From the NCBI GenBank assembly GCA_034435395.1, contig DAOTXK010000268.1:1-64000 (forward strand): a stretch of DNA of 64,000 nt, read 5' to 3'. This document shows, one piece after another, positions 62,618 through 64,000 of the stretch. The notes beneath the pieces are model-generated. The model was not told the origin of the DNA and searched no databases. It saw nothing but the letters and a program-made list of their open reading frames with translations. The translations under genes and the position numbers were made by a program. The first letter of the stretch is position 1, and every line of letters starts with the position of its first letter. This stretch comes from DAOTXK01 sp034435395. GTDB lineage: Bacteria; Chloroflexota; Anaerolineae; Aggregatilineales; Ch27.

Positions 62618-62640
62618 AAAAACGGCCCCCTCCGGAGCCG
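62618..62640 (-). terminator. Hairpin with T-run at the 5' end of the secDF transcript
   Basis: Minus strand: CGGCTCC-GGA-GGGGCCG-like stem (one G added, one G-U), then TTTTT. It follows the secDF promoter by only ~13 nt. It can act as the yajC terminator, or as an attenuator or SD-sequestering hairpin for secDF. Confidence 0.55.
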
Positions 62641-62652
62641 GCGACCCGGCAA

Positions 62653-62681
62653 ATCATAACGCGGCGGCATGGCCGTGTCAA
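62653..62681 (-). promoter_or_regulatory. Promoter of secD-secF
   Basis: Minus strand: perfect TTGACA (62681-62676), 17-nt spacer and TATGAT (62658-62653), immediately after the yajC stop. Among the best consensus promoters in the window. Confidence 0.65.
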
Positions 62682-62683
62682 CG

Positions 62684-63055
62684 TCAGCCTTCGGCGCTTT
62701 CCGCCTGGCCGCCGGTGAGACCGGTCTGTGCGCTCTTCGCCAGTTCTTCCGGGTTAAATGGTTGCATGATCGCCGCCGTGATGATGAGCACTTCCAGATT
62801 GTCTGCCAGCCGGACCTTCGCCAGGCCGGAATCGGGGTTCAACTCGCTGATCGTGCCGACCAATCCGCCGTAAGTCACGATCCGATCCCCCACCTGCAAC
62901 TGGCGAATATACCGTTGGTGAGACTGGAAGGAGCGCTGCTTGGGAAACACCACCAGCGCCCAGTACGCGGCCAGAATCAACAGCAGGATTGTGATACCAC
63001 CCAGATACTCCATCGCCAACCGCCATTCTCGCTTACCGAATCGAAACAGGGCCAT
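62684..63055 (-). CDS. yajC: Sec translocon accessory subunit YajC
   Basis: About 123 aa with a single transmembrane helix (LGGITILLLILAAYWALVVFP) followed by QRYIRQLQVGDRIVTYGGLVGTI, the YajC signature. A charged, Gly/Ala-rich tail completes it. It sits upstream of secD and secF, the standard order. The start is either the ATG at 63055 (AGGA 4 nt upstream) or one at 63013 directly before the membrane helix. Confidence 0.9.
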   Translation of the reverse strand: MALFRFGKREWRLAMEYLGGITILLLILAAYWALVVFPKQRSFQSHQRYIRQLQVGDRIVTYGGLVGTISELNPDSGLAKVRLADNLEVLIITAAIMQPFNPEELAKSAQTGLTGGQAESAEG

Positions 63056-63089
63056 TATATCCTTCAGAGGCGACCTTCCAAAATCGCCG

Positions 63090-63119
63090 TTGCAGGAGCA
63101 CACGGCTTCGTGTTACGAT
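63090..63119 (+). promoter_or_regulatory. Promoter of the NERD-like gene
   Basis: TTGCAG (63090-63095), 18-nt spacer and TACGAT (63114-63119), ~43 nt before the ATG. Confidence 0.4.
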
Positions 63120-63161
63120 CCGACCCGCCTGTCTTCACGAAAATAAGAGGAAAGCCACGCG

Positions 63162-63899
63162 ATGCGTGTTGTGATCAACCAGCGACTGGTCCAGCGCAAC
63201 CGGAAAATCGCGCAGTACGCGTTTTTCGCCACCCTGGCGCTGCTCATTCTGGGCCTTTTTGTCACCAATGCCGCCCCTGCCAATCCCGCCCTGCTGCTGG
63301 CCCCCTTGCTGGTGCTGCCAATTGCCATCATCGCTACCATGTACTCGGTCCGCATGGCCAACAACTGGCTCCGTCAGCCCCGTCCGGAAGAGGCGATGGA
63401 GCAGGGCCTGAAGGGCCTAGGCAGCCGCAGCGTTATCTACCACTATTGGATGCCCGCCAAGCATGTGCTGATCGCCCCCCAGGGGGTATTTACCTTCACG
63501 ACGCGCCCCCAGGAAGGGCGGTTCCGCGTCGAGGGCGATCGGTTCAAGAGAGCCGGCGGTTTTTTCGGCAAGCTCCTGATCTACTTCCGGCAGGATGTCT
63601 TAGGTGACCCCCACCACGAAGCCCTGAAAGAAGCCGCCAAAATGCAGGCCCTGATCGACCAGGTTGCGCCGGATTCGGGGGTCACGGTGCAGCCAGCCAT
63701 CGTCTTCACCAGCCCGGCGGCGGCGGTCGAGGTGGTGGATACATCGATCCCGGTGGTCCACGCCGAGAACAAAAAACGGCCCAGCCTCAAGTCATTCCTG
63801 CGGGAGGCCAAAAAACAGGGAGAGACGGTCACCCTGAGTGAAGAGCAAATCAAAGCCCTGGAACGCGCCGCTAAAATCCCGCCCCAGGATGCCGAATGA
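63162..63899 (+). CDS. Membrane protein with NERD-like domain
   Basis: A 245-aa protein with two transmembrane helices near residues 20-38 and 46-64. A soluble part follows, with HVLIAPQGVFTFTTRPQEGRF (~105-125) resembling the core of NERD (nuclease-related) domains. The usual catalytic Glu-x-Lys of NERD is not obvious here (Thr-Thr-Arg at that place), so nuclease activity is doubtful. A lysine-rich region follows (~205-225). The stop overlaps the next gene by ATGA, so it is coupled to a putative glycosyltransferase. Confidence 0.5.
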   Translation: MRVVINQRLVQRNRKIAQYAFFATLALLILGLFVTNAAPANPALLLAPLLVLPIAIIATMYSVRMANNWLRQPRPEEAMEQGLKGLGSRSVIYHYWMPAKHVLIAPQGVFTFTTRPQEGRFRVEGDRFKRAGGFFGKLLIYFRQDVLGDPHHEALKEAAKMQALIDQVAPDSGVTVQPAIVFTSPAAAVEVVDTSIPVVHAENKKRPSLKSFLREAKKQGETVTLSEEQIKALERAAKIPPQDAE

Positions 63900-64000
63900 C
63901 GACCCGGCGGTCAGATCGCGCTCTGTCCTTGCTGGTTCTTCTGATCTTGCTGGCGTTGGCCCTGCGGTTATACCGGCTGGCGGACAGTCCGGTGCGCGGC
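63896..64000 (+). CDS. Start of a probable GT39/ArnT-like membrane glycosyltransferase (truncated by window)
   Basis: The first 35 codons only. A basic start (TTRRSDRA) is followed by the hydrophobic helix LSLLVLLILLALALRLYRL and DSPVRG. Arg-Leu-Tyr-x-Leu right after TM1 is typical of the dolichyl-phosphate-mannose transferase/ArnT (GT39) family. The ATG overlaps the upstream stop (ATGA). The call needs the rest of the gene. Confidence 0.5.
   Translation, partial: MTTRRSDRALSLLVLLILLALALRLYRLADSPVRG

Overview
The window is about 60% GC and is almost entirely ordinary chromosomal coding sequence on both strands. There is no phage, transposon, integron or CRISPR signature. Gene content and style suggest a member of the phylum Chloroflexota, probably near the Anaerolineae. 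The evidence is a UDP-sulfoquinovose synthase (sqdB), a citramalate synthase beside leuA, LysM lipoproteins with Pro/Thr linkers, many GAF/PAS histidine kinases, a tandem of tiny HEAT-repeat proteins, and T-box and SAM-I leaders. This placement is an inference from gene content, not from a marker gene.

Layout. 1-169: 5' end of a ferredoxin/adrenodoxin-type reductase (minus strand). 511-1572: L,D-transpeptidase. 1732-4223: hisZ-hisG. 4196-7835 (minus): a translationally coupled trio of HisD-family dehydrogenase, APH-type kinase and HAD phosphatase. 7917-11128 (minus): pheA-asd-sqdB. 11257-14175: argG-argH behind an arginine-codon leader peptide and terminator. 14243-26725: a branched-chain amino acid supercluster (ilvD-ilvB-ilvN-ilvC-leuA-leuC-leuD-cimA-leuB) behind an Ile/Leu/Val-codon leader peptide and terminator. 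26792-29074 (minus): FHA protein plus a Clp-N/phosphotransferase-like fusion. 29211-32306: T-box-controlled valS. 32382-33419 (minus): three small HEAT-like proteins. 33542-33614: tRNA-Thr(CGU). 33696-38815: udk, an orphan DHp-like protein, a histidine kinase, mutL and a lipoprotein. 38841-42023 (minus): two paralogous LysM proteins and a DUF218 protein. 42166-44799: GNAT, GT4 and a small protein. 44909-47678: purH and a UgpC-type ABC ATPase. 47828-51493 (minus): dipeptide-type ABC permeases and binding protein. 51742-55626: SAM-I riboswitch plus cystathionine gamma-synthase, then threonine synthase (minus) and homoserine kinase. 55731-59004: REC-MinD fusion, sirtuin, histidine kinase. 59010-63055 (minus): alcohol dehydrogenase, secF, secD, yajC. 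63162-64000: NERD-like membrane protein and the start of a probable GT39 protein.

How it fits together. Most of the window is amino-acid biosynthesis: His, Phe, Arg, Val/Leu/Ile, and the Asp family through asd, thrB, thrC and cystathionine gamma-synthase. Within about 41 kb, four different RNA-level devices read amino-acid status: an Arg leader peptide, an Ile/Leu/Val leader peptide, a valine T-box and a SAM-I riboswitch. In both leader-peptide systems the sequence shows a terminator hairpin and a specific upstream segment able to pair with its 5' arm. Short upstream ORFs also precede ilvD, leuA, leuC, valS and secD. This regulatory layer is the most notable content of the window. The second notable item is a pair of gene sets of unclear chemistry: the HisD-like/kinase/phosphatase trio and the FHA/Clp-N-kinase pair.
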